This document shows, piece after piece, positions 8,425-14,912 of a stretch of DNA of 25,594 nt. Within the stretch, counting starts at the first letter, position 1, and each line of letters starts with the position of its first letter. The notes under the pieces are model-generated. The model was not told the origin of the DNA. It made no database searches and saw only the letters and a program-made list of their open reading frames with translations. The translations under genes were made by a program, and so were the position numbers. This DNA is from a virus. The stretch covers positions 1-25,594 of the IMG/VR virus record IMGVR_UViG_3300001472_000151, one strand, 5' to 3'.

Positions 8425-10644
8425 ATGGCTGACCAAACTGTTATTTATGAAGCAGAAAAAAATGGCTTAAAAATAGACGTTACTGTTCCAGTTGGTACTG
8501 ATCCAGCTACCATTGCGCCAAATCTTGATGGCCTTATAGATATGAAAACAGGTGCGCCGCCAACTGTTAGAGAATTTGTAGGCGGTTCTAATAAAGCTGA
8601 TAGATTAGATAATTTAAAAATTTCTTTAAAAAACTATTACGGAAAAGATATAGAGGCTCAACAAGATAACGATGGTAGGTTGTTTTTTACTAATCCAGAC
8701 ACTGGAACACTAACGGCCTATAATGAAGATAATCCAACGGTGCTGGGTATTCCAATCCCAACGGCTGGCGATTTAGCAAGTGTTGCCCCAGAAATAGCAA
8801 GAGGCGTTGGCGGTGTAATCGGCGGTGCTGTAGCATTGCCAAGCGCATCAGTAAGCGGCCCATTTGGCCCAGTAGCAGGCGTTGGCCTTGGGGCTTCTGC
8901 TGGTAAAGAAATCTATGATGTTGTAGCTGAACAATTTAGAGGCCGAAAGGACTCGCGATCTACACCACAGCGCATTTTAGATGCTGGCATTGTTGCTGGT
9001 GAGGATGCCGCTGGGCAAGTGGTTGGCGATAAAATAGGCCCACTTATTAAAGCTGGTTTTGGTAAATTAAAAAATACAACGGCTGGTCAATCTGCCGCGA
9101 AAATGTTGGAAGATTTTACAAAGGCTGGCGTAAAGCCAACCGCTGGGGCTGTAAGTGGAAAGAAATGGGTGCAAGCCTTGGAAAGCCTTTTGTCAAAAAC
9201 AATTGGTTCAGAGGGCAAAGTTAGAGGCGCATTAACGGAAACGTTTGATGGACTCAAAACAAAAGTCAATGAAGTTGCTAATCGATATAACCCACCTAAA
9301 ATGTCGGCTGGCGGTTCTGGTTACGATAAAGAAGCCACAGGGCAAACTTTATTGCGAGGCGTTGAACAAAGTATAGATACTTTTAAACAGCGCGGTAATG
9401 AATTGTTTAAAGTATTAGATCAATATGTGAAGCCAGATGCGCCTATATCTATAAATAATACGCAAACTATTTTAAATGATATTAACAACCGCATATCCTC
9501 AACAGCAACCGATCCAGAGCAAGCTAAACGATTAGTTGCGATTTTAGAGGATTCAACCGTTGCTAGATTTAGAAAGGCACTTACACAAACTGTTGAAGAG
9601 GTGGGCGAAAATGGCGCGGTTATAAAAACGCAACAGCCTCTTGCAGAAACTAATTATCAATTAATAAAAGAATTAAGAACTGACATAGGCAAAAAGGCTT
9701 TTGGCAGACCACCACCAGAAAATGCTAAAGAGTTAAGAGAATTATATTTTGCTTTATCTAATGATATGGGCGAAGCGGCAACACGATACGGCGGCGAAAA
9801 AGGAACAGCCGCATTTAATAGGGCTAATCGTTATTGGTCTAATTTTGCAGAGCGCAATAAAACGTATTTAGATCCGCTACTCAATGCTGAAAGCCAACCA
9901 GCGCAGATAATTAATAAAGCATTAGCTGGCACAAAAGACGGACATATTGCTATTCGTAAAATTAAAGTGGGTGTGCCAAAAGATGTTTGGGATACATTTA
10001 CTGGTTATAAAATAAGAGAAATGGGCCTAGCTAAAAGTGGCGGTCAAAATGTTGACGGCGATGCGTTTAGTGTTAATACATTTTTAACAAATTGGAACAA
10101 TATAAATCGTCGCGCAAAGGATGCGTTGTTTGGCACAAAAGCTGATCCGCGCCGAAGGGCATTAGATCGATTAGCAAGACTTGGTGGTTCATTAAAAGAT
10201 AGTCAGAATATGCTGAATACCAGTAACACATCGTTTTATAATAATCTGTTTGGTTATTTAACTGGTGCTGGAGGCTTGCTTGGCGGTGCGGTTACGCAAG
10301 ACGCTGGAACGGCTCTTACAACGGCTGGCGCAACGGCTGGCGGCACTCTAGCTATTAATAAGGCTTTAGGCACATTGATTACGTCACCTAAATTCATAAA
10401 CTGGTTAGCTAAAGCTGGCGAAGTAATTGAGAAGAGTCCTACTAGATTATTAGCGCATATAAATAGACTACCAGCCGTTGCTGTTGGTCAAGATGTAAGC
10501 GAGGATATTAAAGTTGCCTTATCAAGTTATGTAGATGCTTTGTCATCCAGCGGCTTGAATATGTTCCAAATGGGTACACAGCCAACGCAACAAAATATAC
10601 CGCCAAACCAGCAAGCACAGCCACCAGTATTGGCCACACAATAA
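8425..10644 (+). CDS. Large internal virion / DNA-ejection protein
   Basis: 739 residues. Two Gly/Ala-rich hydrophobic stretches (about 107-160, 'GGVIGGAVALPSASVSGPFG', and about 610-660, 'LTGAGGLLGGAV') flank a long helical middle with charged segments. This fits P22 gp16/gp20-like or T7 core-like proteins that leave the virion and insert into the cell envelope during DNA entry. No lytic transglycosylase or peptidase motif is visible. The C-terminus is Gln/Pro-rich. AGGGGAA precedes the ATG. It is the last gene of the virion block; the function comes from composition and position. Confidence 0.55.
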   Translation: MADQTVIYEAEKNGLKIDVTVPVGTDPATIAPNLDGLIDMKTGAPPTVREFVGGSNKADRLDNLKISLKNYYGKDIEAQQDNDGRLFFTNPDTGTLTAYNEDNPTVLGIPIPTAGDLASVAPEIARGVGGVIGGAVALPSASVSGPFGPVAGVGLGASAGKEIYDVVAEQFRGRKDSRSTPQRILDAGIVAGEDAAGQVVGDKIGPLIKAGFGKLKNTTAGQSAAKMLEDFTKAGVKPTAGAVSGKKWVQALESLLSKTIGSEGKVRGALTETFDGLKTKVNEVANRYNPPKMSAGGSGYDKEATGQTLLRGVEQSIDTFKQRGNELFKVLDQYVKPDAPISINNTQTILNDINNRISSTATDPEQAKRLVAILEDSTVARFRKALTQTVEEVGENGAVIKTQQPLAETNYQLIKELRTDIGKKAFGRPPPENAKELRELYFALSNDMGEAATRYGGEKGTAAFNRANRYWSNFAERNKTYLDPLLNAESQPAQIINKALAGTKDGHIAIRKIKVGVPKDVWDTFTGYKIREMGLAKSGGQNVDGDAFSVNTFLTNWNNINRRAKDALFGTKADPRRRALDRLARLGGSLKDSQNMLNTSNTSFYNNLFGYLTGAGGLLGGAVTQDAGTALTTAGATAGGTLAINKALGTLITSPKFINWLAKAGEVIEKSPTRLLAHINRLPAVAVGQDVSEDIKVALSSYVDALSSSGLNMFQMGTQPTQQNIPPNQQAQPPVLATQ

Positions 10645-10755
10645 CGGCAACAGTAGCCCAATGACCGCTTACAACAATAGCGAATAGGGTTAGATAGAAT
10701 ATCCATTCATATTTATTAAGCATCCAGAATCATAGCAAGGAAAAGGGGAAAAGCA

Positions 10756-11037
10756 ATGTTTCGTTTTGCCAGCATATTGCTGTGTTTTCTATTTGCCCAC
10801 AGCGCAAATGCCCAGCCTATACAATGTGAAAAATTTGCCCAACTCCACAGCGAATTAAAAAGCAAATATGTTGAAAAGCCAATCTGGAAAGGCAAATCAA
10901 AAAGAGGGCATTCAATCATTATTTATATGGGCAAAAATGGAGGCTGGACGGCTGTAATGCTAAAAAACGATCAAACGGCTTGCTTGCTAGACGCAGGGCA
11001 TAAGGGCAGTTATGCAAAGCTTGGGGAGCAAACATGA
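10756..11037 (+). CDS. Small secreted protein, unknown function
   Basis: 93 residues with a classic Sec signal peptide: positive start (MFRF), hydrophobic core 'ASILLCFLFAHSA' and a probable cleavage after NAQ or AHSANA near residue 19. The mature part (about 74 residues) is basic and contains two cysteines (near residues 24 and 76) that could form a disulfide. A purine-rich ribosome site (AAGGAAAAGGGG) precedes the ATG. It heads the lysis cassette and overlaps the next gene by 4 bases. A periplasmic role in lysis or exclusion is possible, but no family is recognised. Confidence 0.6.
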   Translation: MFRFASILLCFLFAHSANAQPIQCEKFAQLHSELKSKYVEKPIWKGKSKRGHSIIIYMGKNGGWTAVMLKNDQTACLLDAGHKGSYAKLGEQT

Positions 11038-11246
11038 TGGCTCCAGAAGAGCGCGACAGATTAGCAAGGGCTGAACAAGCGATAGTTGATATGCGCTCAG
11101 ATATTTCAGCAATAAGAAAAGATACGATGCAACTTACATCAGCGTTGAATATGTCGCGTGGCGGGTTTTGGGTGGCTCTAAGATTTGGCGGTTTACTTGT
11201 TCTTATATCTGGGGGAATCGCTTGGCTAATCGAAACGATGAAATAG
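11034..11246 (+). CDS. XhlA-like small membrane protein (holin accessory candidate)
   Basis: 70 residues: an N-terminal coiled coil (about 5-45, heptad-like 'RLARAEQAIVDMRSDISAIR') and one C-terminal membrane helix (about 46-66, 'WVALRFGGLLVLISGGIAWL'). This layout matches haemolysin XhlA-type proteins found in phage lysis cassettes. The ATG overlaps the previous stop (ATGA); a second ATG follows immediately. It lies next to other membrane proteins and upstream of the lysozyme. Holin-related function is inferred from topology and context. Confidence 0.5.
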   Translation: MMAPEERDRLARAEQAIVDMRSDISAIRKDTMQLTSALNMSRGGFWVALRFGGLLVLISGGIAWLIETMK

Positions 11247-11557
11247 AAACAGTTGGCGGCGGCAGTTATCATAATCATAGAATTGGGCAATGGTCTGAAT
11301 TTCAAGCCGCCGCATTTTTAACCCGTCGAAAATTTGAAGTTTACAGCCATCATGGACAATCAATTTGCGACTTGATTGCAGTAAAACGCAAAGGCTTACG
11401 TTTGCTCGTTCATTTAATCGAAGTGAAGCACAACAATCTTGAGTATGGAAACACTAATTTTAAAGATTTAAGAAAAGAACAAAAAATGTATGGCATAAAA
11501 TTATTAGTCGTTAATAGCGATGGGGCAGTTGTCCCGCATTTTGAATTGGAGAAATAA
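11222..11557 (+). CDS. Small PD-(D/E)XK nuclease
   Basis: 111 residues if started at the TTG at 11222, which is preceded by GGGGGA at a spacing of 5. The frame is also open upstream to an ATG at 11168, but that extension lies over the neighbouring gene and has no ribosome site. Motifs follow the PD-(D/E)XK order: E26 in 'GQWSEFQAAAFL', D50 in 'GQSICDLIAV' and E67-V-K69 in 'HLIEVKHN'. The fold is shared by restriction enzymes and Holliday-junction nucleases. A nuclease inside a lysis cassette is unusual; host-DNA degradation or a moron defence function are both possible. Confidence 0.65.
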   Translation: MANRNDEIETVGGGSYHNHRIGQWSEFQAAAFLTRRKFEVYSHHGQSICDLIAVKRKGLRLLVHLIEVKHNNLEYGNTNFKDLRKEQKMYGIKLLVVNSDGAVVPHFELEK

Positions 11558-11766
11558 TGGAAATTCAACTTACTGGCGCAAGTTATAAAACTCCAGCTTC
11601 TAACGAAAAATTCACTGATGTATGGACAACAACAGACAAAAATAATGTTGTTTTGCACACGCAAGCCCGAAAATTTATTTTAAGCGGCGATCAAGCTGAA
11701 AAACTCAGTATGTATTTAGCCGCTTGTGTTTTGGATTTAAGGAGAGAAAAAAATGCGCGGGATTAA
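11557..11766 (+). CDS. Hypothetical protein
   Basis: 69 residues, soluble, no motif recognised. The ATG overlaps the nuclease stop (TAATG), so it is probably translationally coupled to it. The C-terminal half ('SGDQAEKLSMYLAACVLDLR') is helical. It ends 14 bases into the next small membrane gene. A partner or inhibitor of the adjacent nuclease is conceivable, without direct evidence. Confidence 0.45.
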   Translation: MEIQLTGASYKTPASNEKFTDVWTTTDKNNVVLHTQARKFILSGDQAEKLSMYLAACVLDLRREKNARD

Positions 11767-11884
11767 AGAATTAGCCATTTCAATAAAAATCTGGTTTTGT
11801 AGTCAGCCAAAATTTGCACAGATAACAATGGTCGGTTTAGTTGCATTTGCAATAATTGCCTACGCAATGAGTTTGGTGACATGA
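11753..11884 (+). CDS. Small single-span membrane protein
   Basis: A 43-codon ORF starting at ATG 11753 with an excellent ribosome site (AAGGAG at 11739-11744, spacing 8). The protein has a basic N-terminal half and one membrane helix near the C-terminus ('ITMVGLVAFAIIAYAMSLV'). Its stop overlaps the start of the EF-hand holin candidate (ATGA), which supports it being real. Its place in the lysis cassette suggests a holin, antiholin or spanin-like role; the sequence does not discriminate. Confidence 0.55.
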   Translation: MRGIKELAISIKIWFCSQPKFAQITMVGLVAFAIIAYAMSLVT

Positions 11885-12156
11885 CTCCAATCAAAAATGC
11901 TGATTTAGATAATGATGGAATTGTAAGTACAGAAGAATTATCCGCTGTTGATGCCCACAACAAGCTTGAAGCTCAAACGAGAGTAGCAATAGCAAGTTTC
12001 ATTATTATGGTGGCATTTGCAACAGTGTTAATTTCTGGGCTTGTCCCTGAGTCACGCATTGTCAGCCTTGGGCCATTGATAAGTACGTTATTTATAGCCA
12101 AAGCTGGGATAATAGGGGCTTGGTTCGGGATGACAGGCTATATGTCTCGAAAATAA
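11881..12156 (+). CDS. EF-hand-containing two-span membrane protein (holin candidate)
   Basis: 91 residues. Residues 8-19 form a full canonical EF-hand loop (D8, D10, D12, G13, V15, E19), followed by two membrane helices (about 34-57 'VAIASFIIMVAFATVLISGL' and 61-88). The start overlaps the stop of the 43-residue membrane protein, and a 3TM-holin-like gene follows after 1 base. The size and two helices suit a class II holin. A calcium loop at the N-terminus is an unusual addition and might couple pore formation to divalent ions, which is speculative. Confidence 0.55.
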   Translation: MTPIKNADLDNDGIVSTEELSAVDAHNKLEAQTRVAIASFIIMVAFATVLISGLVPESRIVSLGPLISTLFIAKAGIIGAWFGMTGYMSRK

Positions 12157-12157
12157 A

Positions 12158-12616
12158 ATGGATATACTTGGTAGCCTTGTTGGTGCGGCATCTGGCGGCT
12201 TGTTAGGCGTAGCTGGTTCATTAGTTGGGAAAATTGCTAATTATTTTGAACTAAAACAAAAAATGAAGTTGGAAGAAATTCAAAACCAACATTCATTAGC
12301 TGTTATGGACAAACAAGCAGAATTGCAAAAAATGGCGCACCAAGGCCAATTTAAATTAGCCAGTTTAGAAACTGACAGCGCAAATTTAATTGCTTCTTTT
12401 AAACACGACGCAAGCTATGGCGAAACTTATAAATGGGCAAATTCCATATTACGGTTTATTCGACCCTTGCTTACTTTTAGCGTGGTTGGCGTGTTTGTTT
12501 ATGTTTATTTCAAATCTGAACAAATGGGGGATTTAGACACAGTTCAACGGATGAGTAACGAAATATGTTTTTTAACATCCACCTGTTTGAGTTGGTGGTT
12601 TGGGAGTAGAAAATGA
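12158..12616 (+). CDS. Holin-like membrane protein with central coiled coil
   Basis: 152 residues: an N-terminal Gly-rich hydrophobic segment (about 3-25), a charged coiled coil (about 30-75), then two C-terminal membrane segments (about 98-117 'FIRPLLTFSVVGVFVYVYF' and 133-148 'ICFLTSTCLSWWFGS'). The 'R-x-x-RP' before a helix and the closing 'WWFGSRK' are features of the three-TM holin type seen in phages and gene transfer agents. It overlaps the lysozyme start by 4 bases. It is the strongest candidate for the main holin here. Confidence 0.6.
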   Translation: MDILGSLVGAASGGLLGVAGSLVGKIANYFELKQKMKLEEIQNQHSLAVMDKQAELQKMAHQGQFKLASLETDSANLIASFKHDASYGETYKWANSILRFIRPLLTFSVVGVFVYVYFKSEQMGDLDTVQRMSNEICFLTSTCLSWWFGSRK

Positions 12617-13029
12617 GCGCATTTATTGAAAGACTATCTGAGCGTTTAGAGAAAGAGGAAGGATGTGAACTATTTCTTTATGATTGCCCCGCTGGTTACA
12701 AAACTTTAGGAATTGGCAGAAACGTAGAAAGTAGAGGCATCACAAAGGCAGAAGCCTTAACAATGTTAGAAACAGATATAAATGTAGTTATTTCAGAATT
12801 AGATAATACTTTCCCTTGGTGGAACGATTTAAGCGAAAACAGAAAAATTGCATTGGCTGATTTAGCTTTTAATTTAGGAATGCCAAAATTGAAAGCATTT
12901 GTAAAATGTTTGAAATATTTACAAGACGGTGATTATGAAAACAGCGCAATCGAATTGCTAGATAGTAATTACGCAAAGCAAGTGAGCAACAGGGCAAAAC
13001 GAAATGCAGAGTTAATTCGTGAGGGCTAA
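12613..13029 (+). CDS. Endolysin, GH24 (T4-type) lysozyme
   Basis: 138 residues. The opening 'EEGCELFLYDCPAGYKTLGI' followed by GR carries the GH24 catalytic set: E16 in EEG, D24 in YDC and T31 in KTLGIG, as in T4 lysozyme E11/D20/T26. The remaining domain includes 'ALADLAFNLG' and 'NRAKRNAEL', both usual in this family. There is no signal peptide, so export to the cell wall depends on the holins just upstream. It hydrolyses the peptidoglycan MurNAc-GlcNAc bond at the end of infection. The ATG overlaps the holin stop (ATGA). Confidence 0.9.
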   Translation: MSAFIERLSERLEKEEGCELFLYDCPAGYKTLGIGRNVESRGITKAEALTMLETDINVVISELDNTFPWWNDLSENRKIALADLAFNLGMPKLKAFVKCLKYLQDGDYENSAIELLDSNYAKQVSNRAKRNAELIREG

Positions 13030-13030
13030 A

Positions 13031-13195
13031 ATGGAAGGTTTTGATGCGTTAGATTTGCTAAATACAGCCATTGCCGCATTCGCGATATTGGGCGGCATGG
13101 CATATGCGATTATAAAAACAAAAATTGATGTAGAGCATTTAACTAAGAAGGTTGAAACATTATTCCAGCTTTGGAATGAAAGAAACAAAAAATGA
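13031..13195 (+). CDS. Small membrane protein with C-terminal helix, lysis-cassette member
   Basis: A 54-codon ORF starting 1 base after the lysozyme stop. One membrane segment (about 10-29, 'LNTAIAAFAILGGMAYAII') is followed by a charged amphipathic helix ('VEHLTKKVETLFQLWNERNK'). The layout resembles a small inner-membrane spanin or a holin regulator, but spanins are usually longer and no outer-membrane lipoprotein partner is visible. The tight spacing supports it being a real gene. Confidence 0.5.
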   Translation: MEGFDALDLLNTAIAAFAILGGMAYAIIKTKIDVEHLTKKVETLFQLWNERNKK

Positions 13196-13237
13196 TTTAC
13201 GTTTTCGTTTTGCACATGTTTAAAAAAGGACGATCTG

Positions 13238-13375
13238 ATGGAAAAAGAAATTACCGCTAGGTATAATGAGCGTTGTGAGTGTGACTGCGATAATTGCGTT
13301 GAATGTAATTGTGATCCATCCATTTGCAAGTGCAAAGGCCACCAGCGGCCCACAGATAAAGAGTGCAACGGTTAG
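13238..13375 (+). CDS. Metallothionein-like Cys-rich protein
   Basis: A 45-codon ORF with a good ribosome site (AAGGA at 13226-13230, spacing 7). It has nine cysteines at 13, 15, 17, 20, 23, 25, 30, 32 and 43, making CxCxC, CxxC, CxC and CxC clusters interleaved with Asp and Glu, plus one His (H35). Such density and spacing are typical of metallothioneins that bind Zn, Cd or Cu(I) through thiolate clusters; a zinc-binding knuckle is the main alternative. It is the last gene before attP and its stop codon lies in the first attP repeat, a usual place for a prophage-expressed moron. Metal binding is predicted, not shown. Confidence 0.55.
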   Translation: MEKEITARYNERCECDCDNCVECNCDPSICKCKGHQRPTDKECNG

Positions 13376-13385
13376 TGCAACGGTT
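13363..13385. repeat. attP arm repeat pair 1 (GTGCAACGGTT x2)
   Basis: Two perfect copies of GTGCAACGGTT, at 13363-13373 and 13375-13385, with a 12-base period. The first copy overlaps the last codons of the metallothionein-like gene. The same pair recurs at 13419-13440 and 13617-13639, flanking the tRNA-like core. Tandem direct repeats on both sides of a core are what arm-type integrase binding sites look like; Int binding is inferred. Confidence 0.75.
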
Positions 13386-13398
13386 GGCAATTTAGCAA

Positions 13399-13416
13399 TT
13401 CTGCGAAACCGCAGAA
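13399..13416. repeat. Perfect 7-bp inverted repeat inside attP
   Basis: TTCTGCG, loop AAAC, CGCAGAA. It lies between arm repeat pairs 1 and 2. No T-run follows on either strand, so it is not a standard terminator. It could be a protein site (IHF/Xis neighbourhood) or a 3'-end structure for the late transcript. Confidence 0.45.
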
Positions 13417-13418
13417 AA

Positions 13419-13440
13419 GTGCAACGGTTGGTGCAACGGT
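13419..13440. repeat. attP arm repeat pair 2
   Basis: GTGCAACGGTT at 13419-13429 and GTGCAACGGT at 13431-13440 (the last base of the second copy is A instead of T), again with a 12-base period. It is identical in arrangement to the other two pairs and lies about 70 bases from the tRNA-like core. Confidence 0.75.
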
Positions 13441-13509
13441 AAAACTTAGCTAAAAAACATCAAAACTATGCAAAACTGGGCGGGAAATGGCAGAAAACCT
13501 AGCTTACAG

Positions 13510-13563
13510 TGGTGACCCCGACAAGATTCGAACTTGTGACCTACAGATTAGGAATCTGTTGGC
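13510..13563 (-). other. attP: attP core: 3' part of tRNA-Arg(CCT)
   Basis: Read on the minus strand, this gives the anticodon arm (stem ACAGA/TCTGT, loop TTCCTAA, anticodon CCT), a 5-base variable loop (AGGTC), the T arm (ACAAG/CTTGT with TTCGAAT) and the acceptor strand ending in CCA. The 5' half of the tRNA (acceptor 5' strand and D arm) is missing, so it is not a functional tRNA gene here. It sits directly beside the integrase stop codon. Integration into a host tRNA-Arg(CCT) gene, restoring its 3' end, is the natural reading. The exact crossover cannot be placed without the host sequence. Confidence 0.85.
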
Positions 13564-14697
13564 CTATTCTTTTAACTTGTTGTTTTTACTGCGTAAGTTA
13601 TGTGGTCGGGGGAAAAGTGCAACGGTTGGTGCAACGGTTGACGCATTTTTGTCTGTTGTAAGGCCAGACGTAAAAGTGCTTAACGCTGGTTCATAAACCG
13701 CATAATGCTTTCGATAAGTGTCAATCGAAATATTAAAATGGTCACAAATCTGGTCGCTGGTATTTTTGCCTGATCGTACAGCGTGGGTTATTGCAGTTCG
13801 TCTAAGATCGTGAGGCGTTAACTCTGGGAAGCCAGAACGTTGTGCAATCGTGGAAAATGATTGTTTCAAATCAGCAATAGGCTGGCCTTTGTTTTGTATT
13901 ACATGGTCATCACTTATCTCTTTTGCTTTCCATTCCTGATACATCCCCAAAAGCAAATTAAAAATACCGCTAGGTATAATTATACGGCTTCTTGGCTTCC
14001 TTCCAAATTTGCGCTCTCCAGCAAAGTTAATTTCATTGTTGTTAAAATCAACATGACCAGCGTTTTTATTTTTGTGCCATCGTAATTGCAGTATAGCTGT
14101 TTTGCGCTGGCCTGTTTCTAAAGCAATTCTAATAAATTGATAAGTGTGCTTGCTGTTAGATTGTTCTGCTGTTTGCAAAAACAAATCTATATCTTTTTGG
14201 CTTTCTAAATAATTTTCTCTTGGCTCATGCGATTGAGATAATTTGAACCTTGGCACAGTATCAATAATTTTGCTTTCGTTTGCGGCGTAGTTAAAAGCCG
14301 CTTTAAATATACGTTGATAGCCTACCGCCAGTTTATCGTGAATTAAATCTGTGGTGATGTTTTTAATTTCCACATCTCTAAAACGCTCACGAATATACTT
14401 CGCATCCGTTAAATATTTTTTGCGGTTTTTTTGGTTTTCTGTTTTTGCAAGCACACGTTCAACGTAATTTACTATTATTTCATTAACTGTGTGCGCTTGA
14501 TTGCTTTGTTGTTCTTGCTCTAACGTTTCATTAAATTCTTTTAATTTTTGCAAAGCTATTTTGTTGTCACTAGTATTCGTTCCTCTAACTCTTGTTCTTT
14601 GCGCGAGAGTATCCCACCAAACAATTTCAAATTTGTTGGTTGCTTTTCCGTTTTTTCGCCGTTTGCGAATGTATGCGCCGTCACGCCTTTTTGCCAT
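13564..14697 (-). CDS. int: Tyrosine-recombinase integrase
   Basis: 377 residues. An N-terminal arm-binding type domain (about 1-55: 'GAYIRKRRKNGKATNKFEIV') is followed by a core-binding SAM-like domain (about 65-150) and the catalytic domain. Catalytic residues: R198 in 'ETGQRKTAIL', a Lys in 'GERKFGRKPRS' (230 or 234), H296 and R299 in 'HDLRR', H320 in 'CDHF' (usual LGH altered) and nucleophile Y332 in 'RKHYAVY'. It carries out integration and excision at the adjacent tRNA-Arg attP. The gene stops exactly at the tRNA remnant, and its 3' end contains an arm repeat pair. It is the last gene of the leftward operon. Confidence 0.93.
   Translation of the reverse strand: MAKRRDGAYIRKRRKNGKATNKFEIVWWDTLAQRTRVRGTNTSDNKIALQKLKEFNETLEQEQQSNQAHTVNEIIVNYVERVLAKTENQKNRKKYLTDAKYIRERFRDVEIKNITTDLIHDKLAVGYQRIFKAAFNYAANESKIIDTVPRFKLSQSHEPRENYLESQKDIDLFLQTAEQSNSKHTYQFIRIALETGQRKTAILQLRWHKNKNAGHVDFNNNEINFAGERKFGRKPRSRIIIPSGIFNLLLGMYQEWKAKEISDDHVIQNKGQPIADLKQSFSTIAQRSGFPELTPHDLRRTAITHAVRSGKNTSDQICDHFNISIDTYRKHYAVYEPALSTFTSGLTTDKNASTVAPTVALFPRPHNLRSKNNKLKE
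13617..13639. repeat. attP arm repeat pair 3, inside the integrase 3' end
   Basis: GTGCAACGGTT at 13617-13627 and 13629-13639, 12-base period. It is embedded in the integrase coding sequence, where it encodes the TVAPTVA segment close to the C-terminus. With pairs 1 and 2 it brackets the tRNA-like core. Confidence 0.75.
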
Positions 14698-14852
14698 GAT
14701 AGATTAATAAATTCCTCTACTGACCAACGCCAATAACGTTTTTCTCCAAGCCAACGATGCGTTTTTATTTTGCGTGGTATCTTTGTTCCTAGTGCGACAC
14801 CAAGCAACTCGCATACTTGTTCGTAGGTGATCGGGATTCTATCGTCAATCAT
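14556..14852 (-). CDS. Excisionase-like winged-helix DNA-binding protein
   Basis: 98 residues. The N-terminal half has a MerR/AlpA/Xis-type fold: helix 'ITYEQVCELLGV', then a basic recognition region 'IPRKIKTHRWLG' and a wing 'EKRYWRWSVEEFINLS'. Small proteins of this type directly upstream of int are usually recombination directionality factors or AlpA-like regulators. The last 47 codons overlap the first 142 bases of int in another frame, a much longer overlap than elsewhere in the window; the C-terminal tail may be the overprinted part. Xis function is inferred. Confidence 0.6.
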   Translation of the reverse strand: MIDDRIPITYEQVCELLGVALGTKIPRKIKTHRWLGEKRYWRWSVEEFINLSWQKGVTAHTFANGEKTEKQPTNLKLFGGILSRKEQELEERILVTTK

Positions 14853-14912
14853 TTTTCGCTTAACGCTTTCATAATTTGGAATAACGCATTCAATCGTTTT
14901 TGCCGATATTGT

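Noticed and set aside
11168-11221. ATG at 11168 as start of the small nuclease
   Set aside because: The extra residues lie over the XhlA-like gene's membrane helix in another frame and no ribosome site precedes it; the TTG at 11222 has GGGGGA close by.
10919-11305. Minus-strand 128-codon ORF opposite the secreted and XhlA-like genes
   Set aside because: It is antisense to two genes with good features (signal peptide, coiled coil plus membrane helix) and shows no coding signature of its own.
13399-13416. Hairpin as the late-operon terminator
   Set aside because: The stem is perfect, but no T-run follows on either strand.
13510-13563. A functional tRNA-Arg gene
   Set aside because: Only the anticodon arm, T arm and 3' acceptor strand are present; no 5' acceptor strand or D arm can be found beside it, so it is an attachment site remnant.
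13363-13639. The GTGCAACGGTT repeats as a CRISPR array
   Set aside because: Units are only 11 bases, paired at 12-base period with no spacers of regular length, and no cas genes are near.
13487-13696. Plus-strand 69-codon ORF containing 'SGDPDKIRTCDLQIRNLLAY'
   Set aside because: This is the antisense translation of the tRNA-Arg remnant, a well-known artefact in annotated proteins; it also runs over the attP repeats and the integrase 3' end.
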